From assembly GCA_037447655.1 (NCBI GenBank), contig JBBHKE010000491.1, positions 1-62,000 on the forward strand: DNA of 62,000 bases, read 5' to 3'. This stretch comes from Zygnema cylindricum (taxonomy: Eukaryota > Streptophyta > Zygnematophyceae > Zygnematales > Zygnemataceae). The translations under genes were made by a program, and so were the position numbers. Position 1 is the first letter of the stretch. Each line of letters starts with the position of its first letter. The notes below the pieces were generated by a model. It saw only the letters and a program-made list of their open reading frames with translations, was not told the origin of the DNA and ran no database searches. Below are positions 34,896 to 48,365 of the stretch, piece by piece.

Positions 34896-37800
34896 ATTTC
34901 CTCATCAGATCTATATACAAGATTCACTATTTTATTCTGAACTTTTTCTCTTACAAAATTTAATCTTATGTCCATATTTTTAGCCTTAAAATGATGTTTT
35001 GGATTGGCTGCAATTGCTCTGGCCGCTTGATTATCACAAAATACTTCATGCACTCCCTCCTTCACATACCCCAGTTCTTCCAGCAAGGACTTGACCCATA
35101 TCAACTCTTTCACAGCAGAACAAGAGGCCATGTACTCAGCCTCCATGTTGGACTGAGCAACCACCTTTTGTTGCTTATTGCTCCAAAAGCTAGCACCTTC
35201 CGTAACATACAATACATATCCAGTAGTGCATCGTATCATAGGTGCGTCCCCATAACTGGCATCACTCCAAGTAGTGATGTCAGTGTGCTCCCCTCCCAAA
35301 TGCAACCATAACTCTCTGGTTCCCACCAGATATCTCATGACTTTGTTGGCTGCCTCCCAATCTCTCTTCCTAGGATCATTAACACTCCTACTGAGTACTC
35401 TGACTGCTGCCGCTATGTCTGGCCTGGTACAGTTCATAAAGTAGATCAAACTTCCTACGACATGTCTATAAGGGATAGACTTTATAAACTCTCTCTCCTC
35501 TAGACTCATCTGATCATCTTAGATCATCACTCCTCATTCTACACTCCTATCATTTACTTTTTTCAAGTCCATGGAAGTGGTAGAACTGTTAGCATTTTCC
35601 ATCTGGAATTTCTCAAGCATATGACCTATTGCTTCTTTCCGAGTTAGTCTGATAATCTTCTTCCCCCTATCTCTCTTCTTTTGGATCCCCAAAATATATT
35701 TTGCCTCCCCTAAATCCTTCATATCAAATCTGCCCCTAAGATCTTTCTTTTGCTTGTTTATCTTCTCCAAAGACTTACTCAACACAAGCAAATCATCCAC
35801 ATAATTTTCAATAAAAATGACACCATTCTCATCTTCTAACATATAGATAGAATGGTCAGAGCTGATCCCAATGTATCCTTGATCGGTGAAAAACTCATCT
35901 AGTTTTTTATTCCATTGTCGGGGAGGGTGTTTCAGTCCATATAAGGACTTTATTAGCCTGCAGACTTTGCTCACTTCTCCTTCTTCCACAAACCCCTCGG
36001 GTTGCCTCATAAAAATTTCTTCCTCTAACTCACCATTAAAAAAAGAAATCTTAATGTCCATCTGGTGTATTTCCATGTCTTCAGCTGCGGCCAAACTGAA
36101 GAGAATCCTTACCGATGGGAATCGAACAACTGGAGCAAAGGTCTTCTCATAGTCAATCCCCTCTTTTTGGGTGAACCTTTGCTACCAATCGAGCCTTATA
36201 CCTCTCAATTGTATTATCTGGGTTCAGTTTTAGTTTAAATACCCATTTACACCGAATAGGTTTTTTGTCTGGAGGACAATCCGCTAATTCCCAAGTATTT
36301 GCTTCCATGATAGAAGCCATCTTATCATTTATGGCTCTAATCCATCTTTCTTTCTCTGGACTATTCACTGCCTTTGAGTAAGACTGAGGCTCATCTGGGT
36401 GAAATAGCTTAGTTACCTTATGAGCCGTTTATTTTTCGTGTATCCTTTTGTTGCTCCTCCTTCCCCCCTCAATATTTAAAGCTGGAATGGATGGAAGTCT
36501 TAGATTTCTTCTCACTGCCTCATCACCTCCTCTGTCCATGGAAGCCGGTTCTTGTCCCGCTTCTTCTATCTCCTCGAAGTCCATAAGAGTATGTGAGGTT
36601 TCCGGTGAGTCTCCTGTATCTTGAATCTCCCCTGAATGTGCAATCACGGTTTCACTCATGTCTCTTTCGGGAACAACCAGTTCTTGTCAATTTTCGACTC
36701 AAATCTGATTCTCATCTTCTTTGTATATTTGAAGGGGTCAAATGACTTCCCTTCATCCATGAAAAAAAAGTGTTTGACCAGAATGATATCTTTCTTTGCT
36801 AAGTCATAGACTCTATATCCCTTAACATCCCCATCATATCCCACAAAGTATCCAGGTTTTCCCTTAGCATCTAGTTTCCAGTTTTTCCTATCTGTGTCAA
36901 GACTGTAAACTTGGCTACCGAATACTTTAAGGTGTGAGATATCGGGTTTCCTTCCAACCCATCTCTCATAAGGTGTCACTCCCTTTATTAGTGAGGTAAG
37001 GACTATATTCTTAATATAGTTGGCACAGTTCATTGCCTCTGCCCAAAATCTCTTTCCTATTTTCTTGTCTGCCAACATACTGCATGCACTATCTCTTAGT
37101 GTTCTATTCAACCTCTCAGCTACCCCATTTTGTTCCGGGTTATATGGTACAGTTTTCTGGTGTTGCACTCCCTCATCTCTCAGATATTCCTCAAACTGGT
37201 TAGAGGTATATTCCCCCCCATTATCACTCCTTATCCTCTTAATAGGGGTTTCATGCAACTTCTCACTCCATGCTTTATATTCTTTGAAGTAAGTTGATGC
37301 TTCAGACTTATTTTTCAGAAAGTAGACTCTAGAGTATCTAGACCAATCATCAGTTATTGTCATCATAAACCTCTTTCCTCCAACCGAAGGTACTTTTGCA
37401 GGTCCCCAAATATCTGTGTGGACCAAATCTAACACTTTCTCACCTCTATATGTGGCGGCTTTGGGAAAGGGAAGTCTGTGAGCCTTACCTTGAGCACAAC
37501 CACTACAATCATCCATCATTTCATTATCCCCAAACTGAATGCCTTCTACTACCCTAAGCTTTTTCATTTCCCTCAATCTATCAAAATGCACATGCCCCAA
37601 CCACTTATGCCAAATCATCAACTTAGGAGCACCAACATAATAATCATTTTTATTTTCATTACTCATGTTAAGCCTAAACATTCCTTGGCTACCCTTATCT
37701 GCCGTGAAGTAAACTTCATCCCCATACTTAGCTGTAAAGACTCCCTTTCTAGTGAAGGTATCAAATTTTTTTTCATCTAGCACAGACGTAGAGACAAGAT

Positions 37801-39147
37801 TTATACTCAGCTGAGGAATGTAGAGTACATCTGAAAATGTAAGTATAGAAGTCTTACCCTCCACTAAAACTTTCAGATCTACTAATCCAACTAGATCTGT
37901 AGTAACCACTCTCCCATCCCCATACTCTACTTCTACAGTAGGGATCTTTCTTAGCTTAGTGAAGAGTTCATTATCACGACACATATGCATGGATGCACCT
38001 GAGTCGATAATCCATCCTTCCTGTGGAGCTTCCTGAAATGCTCCAAGGGCACACTTCTGTCTCCGAGGGATCTCCTTCTCCTCCAAGCTCTTCTCAAGAA
38101 GAAGCTCCCCATCCTCCTCATAGGACTCATCCTCAGTTTCTCCTGTCACTTTTGTAACCACAAGTGCCTTTTCTTCCCTCCGGAAAAACCCCCTCCACGG
38201 TTCTCTTGGAGCCTTAGCTGCGACAGATTGACACAATCTGCGATGAAGTGTCCCGGCTTTTTGCAAAAATGACAAAGACCCTTTGGAGGCATTGGCCCCC
38301 CAGAATGATCTCTTTCCCCTTAGTAAGGTTTCTTCGGGTCCTTCCCCCATCGGTCCCCTCCTTCTGCTAAAGCTTGAATGCTCTTCCCTCCTCTCCTAAT
38401 CTCCATTGTATTTTCCTGCACAAGTATCATCCTTACCACTCTGTTCCATTTCCATGAACTATCAAGCATTCCTTATACTCGGTACACTATGTTTTCGAAC
38501 TCATCTGGTAATTTCATGATAAGGGTGTTAACTTTCATTTTTATTGTACTTGTCCACCTGGCACTTTCCATTTCCATATACAAACAAGAAAGATCATTAG
38601 AGTAATCTAATATCTTTCCTCCTTTGTAAGTGTAACTCACTAGCTTTTGCTCAGCTAACTAGAGCTCTTGAATAGTTCCAGCTCTATAAATCTCCACCAA
38701 ACTCACCCACAATTCCTCGGTCTTGTAAATTTGAAGATGAGGAGTGGCCAAAGCTTGAGTAAGGTGCCTGAGAATAAAGTTTTTGGCAGCAATGTTTACA
38801 TCCTCCCACATTTGAGTATCGTTCTCCGCAATCTTCACAGTCACCGCTCTCAGTACTGTGGCAATAAGAGTGAGGGGTGTCTCCTTCCCTTTCCCTTTTT
38901 CGGACACACTGTTGTCCCCATCATCTGCCTCCTCCGCTAAGGAAGCCGTTGCTGCAGGAAACCTTACTCCTCTAAATCCTGGTGGAGTTCCCGAAGGTGG
39001 ACATTTGACTTGTCCACTAACGATACCCGAGTATCGTTTTTCGCACAAAGCCACCATCATCATGGCTTCCCAATAGATTGACCCAGATCCATTGAAAATG
39101 GGCACCCTAGAGGGTGGGCCCATAACTTGCAATTCTGTGTCCTCCAT
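34896..39147 (-). pseudogene. gag-pol of copia element F, multiply broken
   Basis: gag starts MEDTELQVMGPPSRVP at 39147 inside the LTR. The CCHC knuckle is CHFCKKPGHFIADC. Protease is WIIDSGASMHMCRD. Pre-integrase is MIWHKWLGHVHFDRLREMK. Integrase has HTDIWGPAKVPS, TDDWSRYSRVYF, SDNGGEYTSNQ and NPEQNGVAERLNRTL. RT has YKARLVAK and YVDDLLVLSKS. RNase H has EAEYMASCSA and MDIRLNFVREKV. In-frame stops include a TAG after IQEL, a TAA after VYRV, a TAA after HEK (36429-36431) and frameshifts in the gag and RT regions. Two stops coincide with stops in element E. Confidence 0.88.
39115..39127 (-). other. Primer-binding site of element F, anticodon-type
   Basis: Minus-strand AGTTATGGGCCCA follows the LTR end TTGCA. 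One base differs from GGTTATGGGCCCA of C and E. Confidence 0.75.
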
Positions 39148-40126
39148 TCGACCACAGAATACAAGAAGCCTCTAGATAGTATTTAATTAACCCACTTCAA
39201 GCCACAACCAGAACTGTCCCGGATGGCAAAATGACAATTGGATTGCACCCTTATGCAGCCAAACTCCCCTAAGTCTGTAGCAAAAAGAATCACTGAAAAC
39301 AGCTAACCAGTCGATAAGTTATGAGCCGACAAAAATGCCAATTAATACAAAGCTCTCTTAGAGAGAGGTGATTATCTACCAATATTTCCTTAGTCCTAAA
39401 CCTCTCTCACAACCCTTTTCTACTAAAGTACGAACCAATCATATTACTGTAAAGTACATAAAGGTACTACGGCCGATGTCCTTTCTGTACGGCCGGTGTA
39501 CGACAAGGCTACTGAGTGGACGCGTGTCATTTTTCCACTCGTTCGTATATTCTCCGGAATTCTCGCGACCGAATGTTATCCTTCCACGCGGCGCCAAGTC
39601 ATGCCACGTCCATAAAATCCAAAGTGACCATTTCGCAAAATCGGTGATGAAGTGCACCGTCAGATAAAATCTAACATTAAATGTCGACCGTTTAAAACAA
39701 ATGTCCGTTTCATTTGTTTCGTGCGAAATGACGTTTGCACTAAACCTTAACATGTTCTATGTCCGTTCGTCCATATTTCAGTTAAATGGTTTCTGTATTA
39801 TACAATAGTTTAAATACTAATGAAACCCTATATCTCCTAACGGACTTCTATGACAGACTCGTTAGAGCTAACAGCTACGCCGCGCTCTGCCGGTTGGGGG
39901 TTCGAGTCCTGCTGGACTCAACCTTTTGTTGAGAGTGACTTAAGTCACTCTTTAGTCCTTCCTATAGAGCTGAGGCAGCCATGGCTCTATCGCTCTCTCT
40001 CTCTTTTAGTGACTACAACAAGTATAGGGGCAAGAGAGAAGAGAAGGAGGCAGGCTGCCTACATTTTCTTTATATGTTTCCGCTAATTAGTTCTAGACCT
40101 AGAAAATACAACTACTTATTTTAACA
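39128..40126 (-). repeat. 5' LTR of element F
   Basis: 999 bp, on the minus strand starting TGTTAAAATAAGTAG and ending ACACAGAATTGCA. Homologous along its length to the LTRs of E. Confidence 0.88.
39851..39931 (+). other. Antisense tRNA-like module in LTR of F
   Basis: Plus-strand GTTAGAGC (D-arm-like) and a consensus-like box B GGTTCGAGTCC (39899-39909), spaced as in a tRNA gene. It is antisense to F. No complete cloverleaf with a paired acceptor stem can be drawn. Confidence 0.6.
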
Positions 40127-40580
40127 ATTAGGTCATGCATTCAAATAATACATTGATTATGTAATAATACATTTGGTTATGTGGGATGGCTTTCATTATT
40201 ATTTATACGTATGTTAATGTTTATGGTTGTTGGTCATGCATTGTGCATGTATTTGTTTGTTGTTTAATGCATCTGTGTATGCATTTGTCCTAGGGTGGTC
40301 CTAGGCTTTCCGCAGATTTGCAAACCTATTATGTGTTTGGTCTGTGTGAAACGGTCACAGATTAGTAGACCTATGGTGGTCTGATTTGTGTTTTTGGGAG
40401 ACCTATGGTGTGTCTAATGGGGATTTTTCTGGTAATGCATTTGGGAATGCATTTTGTTTTGTAGAGGGCATTCATTTCAAAGGATTGTTAATTGGACTAG
40501 ATTTGCTTAGCTTTACGGTTGATAGTTTGGGTCGCTTTTGCGGTCTGTTGTAGCCCAAAGAACAACAGGTTATGGGCCCA
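40127..40580 (+). repeat. Possible copia LTR end with anticodon-type PBS
   Basis: The sequence AACAACA ending at 40567 is followed by GGTTATGGGCCCA (40568-40580), the same PBS as in C and E and in the same context as an LTR-PBS junction. No gag follows, so it may be a relic of a further copia family interrupted by F. Confidence 0.45.
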
Positions 40581-41512
40581 CAACCCATCTATCATACGTT
40601 AGGCTGAGTCGATATAGTTTGGTGTCACACGCATTGTAGCGGGTTAATTTGGCCTTGCGGGTTGTATTGCAGTAATGGTGTCGGTGTACCCATGAGATCC
40701 GCCTTATCATACGGTTGGTATGTGCCGAGTTTAATCTTGTATCACCTCAAGGGATTAACTTAGTGACGGTTAACTTTTGAGATTTGTCTTCCATCAGAAA
40801 AATATAATTGAAAAGACTTGTTTGGTTTTAGTGGAGCAATTCGTGTGGAGATTTTACATTTGGAGGAGAGTTCTCGAAGGTGGAGATTGGGCATTTGGGG
40901 GGGGAGGGATCCGAAAGGTGGAGTTTTGGCATTTGGAAGAGAAGATTCAAATTTGTTGGATGAATGATTCTTGGAAGAGGGATTTTGTGATATTATTTTG
41001 AAGTTGTTGGAATTTTTGGAATTTGAAAATATTTGGAGTTTTGAAAAATACAGGAAGAAAAGAAAAATTGGGATAAAGGTTTTGGAGTGTAGTTTATTTT
41101 GTTTTCTTTTAATAATTTGCTGTAGGAAAATTCGGGAATAGTCTATGGGCTTTAGAAATTTAAAAAATTTGAAAAAAATTATGTTTGAAAATTGTGTGGT
41201 AGTTATTGGAATATTGATTTTGTTGAATCCTTTTATCTAGGTAGAATTGTTGAGAAAATAGATTTTTGATGTTTTAATTTTTAATTGGAATTTTGGGATT
41301 TGTTTTAACAAAAAAAAAAAAAATGGATTCGTTTAGTGGAGGTAGAAATAATTGAGTGGGGGTTTATAAGTGTTATTAGTTTATTTTGGGGGGTTAATTT
41401 ACGATAGAATGTTGAAATTTCGAGTGGGGTTTAGATTTCGTTAAAAGAAAATTTTTGTAATCAGAAAATGAAAAATTTATTTATTATAATATTTGGAAAG
41501 ATTTATGGAGGC
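40581..41512. other. Spacer, no gene seen
   Basis: T- and G-rich sequence with no recognisable coding region. It separates the relic PBS from element C. Confidence 0.3.
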
Positions 41513-42415
41513 TGTTGAAAAGAGGTAATTAATAGTTCACTTCTATAGTTTAGTTAGAATGTAAAGAGAGAGAAAGAGAGAACCAAAGGCACGCCATGGC
41601 TGCCGCGTCATTTAGGAGTGAGAATGAAATAAAAGGTATTTTACTATTTCTAGCAAAATACTGCCTCTAGCCGGATTTGAACCGGGGTCTATGGAATACT
41701 TTTTAGACCTTAGCCTTATCCATTAACGCACCAGCGAAACGATATGCGTTTTATGCTTCACGCATATTTATCTATTTGTTAAACAGGCTTATTTGCAGCA
41801 GACTAACGAAAACACGCATTCATCAATTCATGCATGGAAGCGAATCGAAGCCGCATAAATACAAATGATCGGACGGCCACAATTGCAGCCGCCACCCGCA
41901 ATAAAATTTCGGCGGCCTTTGGGGATAGCGTCACGCGACACCACGTGGCACCATACTATTGGATACCGAAGAAGATGGGAGGAGGAACCATGGCTCCCAT
42001 TTTGACAGGCGTCACTTTGAAAGCTATGTCGTACAATGGCCGTACAATAAGTACAATCGCCTAATGTACCTTCTTGTACTATATGGTGTTTCTATTAGAT
42101 TAGGGTTTAGTAGTAGGCACTCGTAAGTAGGCAGACCAAGACTTAGTGAAATTTAGGTACCTCACTCTAAGAGAGCTTGTAACTATAAAGGTCATCTTCG
42201 ACCAACCATAACTTACTGCTCAAGGGAGCAAATTTAGTGAATCTTTTTGCGTTTCACTCAGGGGAGTCTTGTCCTCACAGGGGTGGGAGTGGTCAGAAAA
42301 TATTTGTGTGCCTGGGAGGCACTTATTCAGCGAAAAAGTAGAAGGGGCAAATATGATCCTAGAGGCTTTACATAGGCTGCTCATTCTCTAGGTCAATGGA
42401 GACCAAAGAATTGCA
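41513..42415 (+). repeat. 5' LTR of element C
   Basis: 903 bp, starting TGTTGAAAAGAGGTAATTAA and ending AAAGAATTGCA. Confidence 0.88.
41663..41745 (-). other. Antisense tRNA-like module in 5' LTR of C
   Basis: The best preserved module. On the minus strand it has GCGTTAATGGATAAGGC (D-arm like that of tRNA-Arg), then an anticodon-arm-like stem GGTCTA/TAGACC with a 12-nt loop, then the T-arm CCGG-TTCAAAT-CCGG with box B GGTTCAAATCC. The acceptor stem does not pair, so it is tRNA-derived rather than a normal tRNA gene. Confidence 0.65.
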
Positions 42416-45400
42416 GGTTATGGGCCCACACTCTAGGGTGCCCATATTTCATGGATCAAACTTTCTTTATTGGGAAATGATGATGGAGGGAGAACTATTT
42501 GAGAAACACCTATGGGGCATAGTATCCGGACAAGTTTGATGCCCACCTCCACTTGGGTTTGGAGAAACCCTTTTTTTTGGCACCTCCGCCTCTGCAGTAA
42601 GTAGAACAGCTGCCACCATCACTGAGGATAAAGACGAGGAAGGAGAGGAGATTGTCATGGAAGGAGAAATGGGAGGAGTTGCAACTCACGTGACACCATT
42701 GCCCAGGGCGATACTGGCAGCAACACCACTAGCAACGGCGACAAAGGCTATAATCGAAAGATCGGAGTATGGAAAGTGGAACTTGAAAGACAAGGTTGCT
42801 AAGCTCTTAATTCTTAAAAGTGTAGCAAAGGGCATTGCCATTTCCCTTATGCACGTTAAATCTTCATCTCAGATTTGGATATCACTAGTTAACAAATCTA
42901 AGAGTGGATCATTGTAGCAGCAATAGTTGGTAGAAAACAAGATTGCAGCTTATACTTATAAAGGAGGAAGCATGAATAATTATTGCAATGATTTAGGAGC
43001 ATTATTTGGAGAGCTAGAGAGTGCAGGTAACTCATGGTCTGAGAGACAAAGAGTGAACACATTAATGATGAAACTACCTGAAGAGTATGAGAATATCATT
43101 AATCTATTGCAGGACATAGGAGATAGCAATTCGAATTGGGATGACACAGTGGGAATTATTTTAGTAAAAGAAAGCACTGTAAAGCTTAGGAGAGGGAGTC
43201 CAAGTGTTCAAGCATTGTCTGCAGGAGCTGATTAGCGTAAGCGTGATGAGGAGAGAGAGAAAGATCCTCATCAAAAATTTGGAGGAAGAGGACAAGGAGG
43301 TGGCAGATTTGATAGACAGGGGAGAGGAACTTCTCGAGGAGGATTATGTCACTTCTGCAAGAAACCGGGACACTATATGGCAGATTGTGGCAAACTTGGA
43401 GATCTTCGACTAAAAGATGGGCAAGGGAACTCAAGAAATGGAGGAAAGAAAAAGGCTTTCTTAACTCACGTTCATGATGAGCAAGAGAACGAAGAAAACG
43501 AACAGGAAGAGGAGCTTGTGAAGCTTGAGGAGCTTCTTCTTAATCCGAAAAACACTGAATAGCATGTTGACATTCCACGGAGACAAAAGTGTGCTTTCGG
43601 AGGTAAGAGGGATCCACCTGAAGATGGGTGGATCATAGACTCAGGGGCCTCAATGCATATGTGCAAAGATAAAAGGTGGTTCACTAAACTGAGAAAGATC
43701 CCAACAATTGAGATAGAGTAAGAAGATGGTAGAGTAGAAACCACAAGTCTTGTAGGAACTGTTGACTTGAAGGTTCTAGTTAATGGAAAGGCCTCAATTG
43801 TAACACTCTCAGAAGTTCTTTACATTCCACATCTTAGTAAGAACTTGGTCTCAACAGCTGTCCTAGATGAAAAGGAGTTTGAAACAGGAACTAGGAAAGG
43901 AATCTTCACAGCAAGCTTTGATAATGAGGTTTATTTCATAGCTGAGAAGGGCAGTCAGGGAATATTCAGAATTGTGCTTTGCAATGAAAAGAGTGTTCTC
44001 TACTCGTGTGCAAGTGAGATGATGCTTTGGCACAAAAGGTTGGGGCATGTGCATCTAGATAGATTAAAGAAAATGAAGAAAAATGGAATAGTGGAGGGTA
44101 TTACATTTGAGGATGATGAGACCTTTGATGATTGCAGTGGATGTGCCCAAGGGAAGATTCATAGACTTCCATTTCCAAAGGCAACCACATTTAGGAGAGA
44201 GAAAGTATTATATCTAGTTCACACTGATGTTTGGGGACCTGCTAGGTATGCTTCACATGGGGGGAAGAGATGGATGTTAACCATCACAGATGATTGGTCT
44301 AGATACACGAAGGTATACTTTCTCAGACATAAGTCAGAGGTATTAAGATGTTTCAAAGAGTATAAAGTATGGAGTGAAAAACTACATGAAACCTCAATAA
44401 AAGAGATAAGAAGTGATAATGGGAAAGAATACACCTCAAGGGAATTTGAAGATTTTTTTAAAGAAGAAGGAATTCATCATGAGAAAACTGTTCCCTATAA
44501 TCCGGAACAAAATGGAGTAGCAAAAAGAGTGAATAGAACTTTAGGAGATGTGTCAAGAAGTATGTTAACTAATAAGAGGATAGGGTTGCAGTTTTGGGCG
44601 GAGTCTATGAACTATGCTAATTTCATCAAAAATAGAGTTCTAACTTCTACAAATAAGGAGGAAACTCCGTATGAGAGGTGGACAGGAAGAAAGCCTAATT
44701 TGTCTAGTTTGAGAGTGTTCGGAAGTCAAGTCTACAGTTTGGATTCCGATAAGAACAAATGGAAGTTAGAGGGGAGAGGGAAACCAGGATATCTTGTAGG
44801 ATATGATGAGAGCAGAAAAGGATACCGAGTGTATGACTTGAAAAAGAAAGATATAATTTTGGTAAAACACATAGTGGTGATGAATGAAGAGAAGTCCATT
44901 GATCCATTCAAATATAATAAGGAAGTAAAAATCAGATTTGAAACGGATCAGTTTTATGACTTTGACTTTGAAAATGAAGGGAAGGAAAAGGGAGAAAAAG
45001 AAAAATCTGCAGATTTACCAAAGGAGAAGGAGGAAAAGACAACATCCGAGGCAACGCCACAATACGAAGTGGAAACGGAAGAGGAACTTGATGAGGCACC
45101 GGAATTGGAAGATTGGGGAGCTGAAAATCTCCCTAAACGAAACCCAAGGATGCCTTCCATAACGGCGTCCGATTTTGAATGGGGAAGAAGAAGTAGTAAA
45201 CAACTTCAAGAATGACAAGTAAATAACCAACTCACGAAGATGTCTCACCCAGATGAACCTCAAACATACTTAGAGGCCATAAACACTCCAGAAAGTAGCC
45301 GGTGGATCAGAGCTATAAATGAAGAAATGGCCTCTATCATGGAAGCCAATACATGGGAGTTGGTAGATTGTCCATCAGACCGAAAACCGATAGGATGTAA

Positions 45401-46843
45401 GTGGGTTTTTTTAAAAATTTAAATTAAACCCGGATAATACCATTAAGAGGTACAAAGCTAGGTTAGTTGCAAAAGAATATACTCAGAAAAAGGGGATAGA
45501 CTAGGAAGAAACCTTTGCACCTATTGTCATATTTCCTTCTGTTAGAATCCTTTTAAGTATAGCGCAGCGGAGGATATGGAAATCCACCAGATGGATATTA
45601 AAACGGACTTTTTGCATGGAGAGTTCGAAGAAGAAATTTACATGAGGCAACCAAAAGGATTCGTGGAAAGTGGGGAAGAAAACAAATTTTGCAAACTGAT
45701 AAAATCACTCTATGGGCTTAAGCAAGCCCCGCGACAATGGAATATAAAGCTCGACGAATTTTTGACCGGATTGTGGTATATCAGAATTAGTTCAGATCAC
45801 TCCATATATTTATTTGAGGATGAAGATGGAGTGATATTTATTGCTATATATGTGGATGATTTGTTGGTGTTAAGCAAGTCCTTAGATAAAATTAACAAAC
45901 TAAAACGGGATCTTAGAAGCCGCTTTGACATGAAAGATCTCGGCGAAGCAAAGTACATTTTGGGAATTCAAATGGAGAGAGATAGAGGGAATATGATTAT
46001 AAGACTCACTCAAAAAGAAGCAATTGGTAATATGCTAGAAAATTTTCAAATGGAGAAAGCAAACGGCTGTACTACTCCCATGGATTTGAAGAAAGTGTGT
46101 GAGGGGAGTGAAGAGGGAGGAATATTGATCATTAATGATGAGATAGATGAGATAGAAAGAAGATTTATGGAAATTATCCCTTATCGGTAGATCGTAGGCA
46201 GTTTAATATATTTTATGAATTGTACCCAGCAGGATATAGCTACAGCCGTACGAGTCCTCAGCAAGAGTCTAAATGAACCAAGAAATAGAGACTAGGAGGC
46301 TGCCAAAAGGGTGATGAGGTATCTAGTAGGGACAAGGGAATTGTGGTTGCATTTCGGAGGGGATCACAATCACATCACAAGTTGGAGTGATGCCATTTAT
46401 AGAGATGTGCCTTTAAGGCGGTGTACGACTGGATATGTGTTGCAAATTGGATCTGGTGCATGTTGTTGGAGTAGCAAGCAACAAAAAGTAGTTGCTCAGT
46501 CCACTATGGAGGCTGAATACATGGCTTCCTGTGCTGCCACCAAAGAATTAATGTGGGTGAAATCTCTTCTTGAAGAATTTAGGTTCATGAAGACAAGAAA
46601 TTCAAATTTTTTTTTGTGATAATTAAACTGCTATCTCTATTGCACCTAATCCGAAACATCACTTCAAAGCTAAGCATTTGGATAATAGACTAAGCTTTGT
46701 CAAAGACAAGGTTGAAAATAAAATCATTAAACTAGTTCATAAAACTGATAAAGAAATGATTGCAGACATGATGACAAAACCAGTACCTTCCCTTAAGTTG
46801 ATTTATTGCAGAGAAAACTGTTGATTAAAATTGAAAAGTGACA
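42396..46843 (+). pseudogene. gag-pol of copia element C
   Basis: gag starts METKELQVMGPHSRVP at 42396 inside the LTR. Almost the whole polyprotein stays in one frame, broken mainly by stops: TGA near 42537, TAG twice near 42915-42926, TAG near 43233, TAG at 43560, TAA near 43720 and TGA at 45212. It carries CHFCKKPGHYMADC, WIIDSGASMHMCKD, WHKRLGHVHLDRLKKMK and integrase (HTDVWGPARYAS, SDNGKEYTSRE, NPEQNGVAKRVNRTL). RT (YKARLVAKEYTQK, YVDDLLVLSKS) and RNase H (EAEYMASCAA) follow. A pair of compensating shifts surrounds 45410-45560, and a T insertion near 46610 shifts RNase H. Confidence 0.88.
42416..42428 (+). other. Primer-binding site of element C, anticodon-type
   Basis: GGTTATGGGCCCA directly follows the LTR. 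It is complementary to the anticodon stem-loop region of initiator tRNA-Met rather than to its 3' end. Confidence 0.8.
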
Positions 46844-46858
46844 AAGAATTAGGGGGAG

Positions 46859-47499
46859 TGTTGAAAAGAGGTAACTAATAGTTCACTTCTATATTTTAGT
46901 TAGAATGTAAAGAGAGAGAACGAGAGAACTAAAGGCGCGCCATGGTTGCCGCGTCATTTAGAAAGATGCAGAATAAATTAAAATGTAGTTTACTATTTGT
47001 AGCAAAATATTGCCTCTAGCCGGATTTGAACCAGGGATTACAAACTATTATTTAGACCTAAGCCTTGTCCATTCAGGCACTAACGAAACGATATATGTGT
47101 AACGTTTCACGCATATTCATCTACTAGTTAAAGACTAGTTTGCAACAAACTAACGAAAACACGCATTAATCAATTCATGCATGGAAACGAATCAAAGCCG
47201 CATAAATACAAATGATCGGACGGCCAGAATTGCAGCCGCCACGTGCATTAAACTTTTGGCGGCCTTTGGGGATAGCGTCACGTGACGCCACGTGGCACCT
47301 TTCTATTGGATACCTAAGAAGATGGGAGGAGGAACCATGGCTCCCGTTTTTACAAGCGTCAATTTGAAAGCCTTGTCGTACAATGGCCGCACAATAAGTT
47401 CATTGCCTAGTGTACCTTCTTGTACTATATAGTGTTTCTATTGGACTAGGGTTTAGTAGTAGGCACTCGTAAGTAGGCAAACCAGGACTTAGTGAAATT
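46859..47499 (+). repeat. 3' LTR of element C, left part
   Basis: Begins TGTTGAAAAGAGGTAAC after the PPT AGGGGGAG and runs to the insertion point of H at AAATT (47495-47499). Confidence 0.88.
47012..47095 (-). other. Antisense tRNA-like module in 3' LTR of C
   Basis: Same layout as at 41663: minus-strand GAATGGACAAGGC, GGTCTAAA, then box B GGTTCAAATCC (47022-47032). Confidence 0.6.
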
Positions 47500-48342
47500 T
47501 GTTGTTCTGAGACAACTGCTGGCACTGAAGATGAAGAAGATGCAGCAGTAGTCATCGTAGAACAAATCAAAAGAGGAAGCTTCCACAAATACCGATGGCT
47601 GAACTGCAAATTTGACACACTATAACTTTCAAAAAAATGATAAAATGGTCCTCAAAATATAGCACAATGTAGATAACATTAAAAAAAACAAACACACAAA
47701 ATTTTAATGAATTCCGCTCACAGATATGTAAGATATGCAGAAATGAAATTACATAAAACTGAGTGTATAGTTTTCATATCATTTGTTCCTAATGAATCGA
47801 ATTCATTAAGTCCTACTTCTATACACCGAAACTACACTAAGCTGTACGGAGGCATTCCAGCCGTTTATATAACATTTTAACACAACAAATACTGCGAGTA
47901 TACCTGTGTACTGAAGGTATGTCATAAACCACATTCTCAACACTAAACAACTAATTCACTACAAACAAAATTATATTCTACCAAATATTTACACCGAAGT
48001 TCAGACAATGTAAAGTGATAGTGATCTAGTCACGCCTCATCAGTATTTGTTGGCGGTGGATGTTAGCCGCCCAATTAGAGGATTTGGCACCCAAGAACTG
48101 ACTTCACGAAGTCCCGTGGTCCTGCCGAATTTCCGTACGTCCACGGAGAACATACTCACGCATTTCTCTAAAGTGACCACGCGTGTCCCAAGTGTGAATG
48201 AACCGTGAACTCCCAACTTCATTGTCACACTAATTTTGGTAACCATTGAACCGAACTCAACCAAAAATAGCTTAAGTATTGAATAACTCTCTCTCCCTCA
48301 CAGCTGAGGCATAGAGAGGACTAAAGCTTTCTAAAAACAACA
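47500..48342 (-). repeat. 3' LTR of element H
   Basis: 843 bp, on the minus strand starting TGTTGTTTTTAGAAAGC and ending CAGAACAACA. About 360 bp next to 48342 are repeated at 48712-48964 and 55314-55408. Confidence 0.82.
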
Positions 48343-48365
48343 CTCCACTAAAGCTTTAGACCTTG

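Larger units (their letters stand above)
34895..40126 (-). mobile_element. Ty1/copia element F, 3' end missing
   Basis: Minus-strand element of the same family as E. It has a 5' LTR (40126-39128), PBS, and gag, protease, integrase, RT and most of RNase H. It is cut by D after DEEM; the last RNase H codons and the 3' LTR are absent from the window. The flank after the LTR start is ATTAG, and its partner duplication is lost. Confidence 0.88.

Noticed and set aside
39851-39931. Genuine tRNA gene in the F LTR
   Set aside because: Box B is good, but no paired acceptor stem or normal anticodon arm can be drawn, and the module recurs inside every related LTR.
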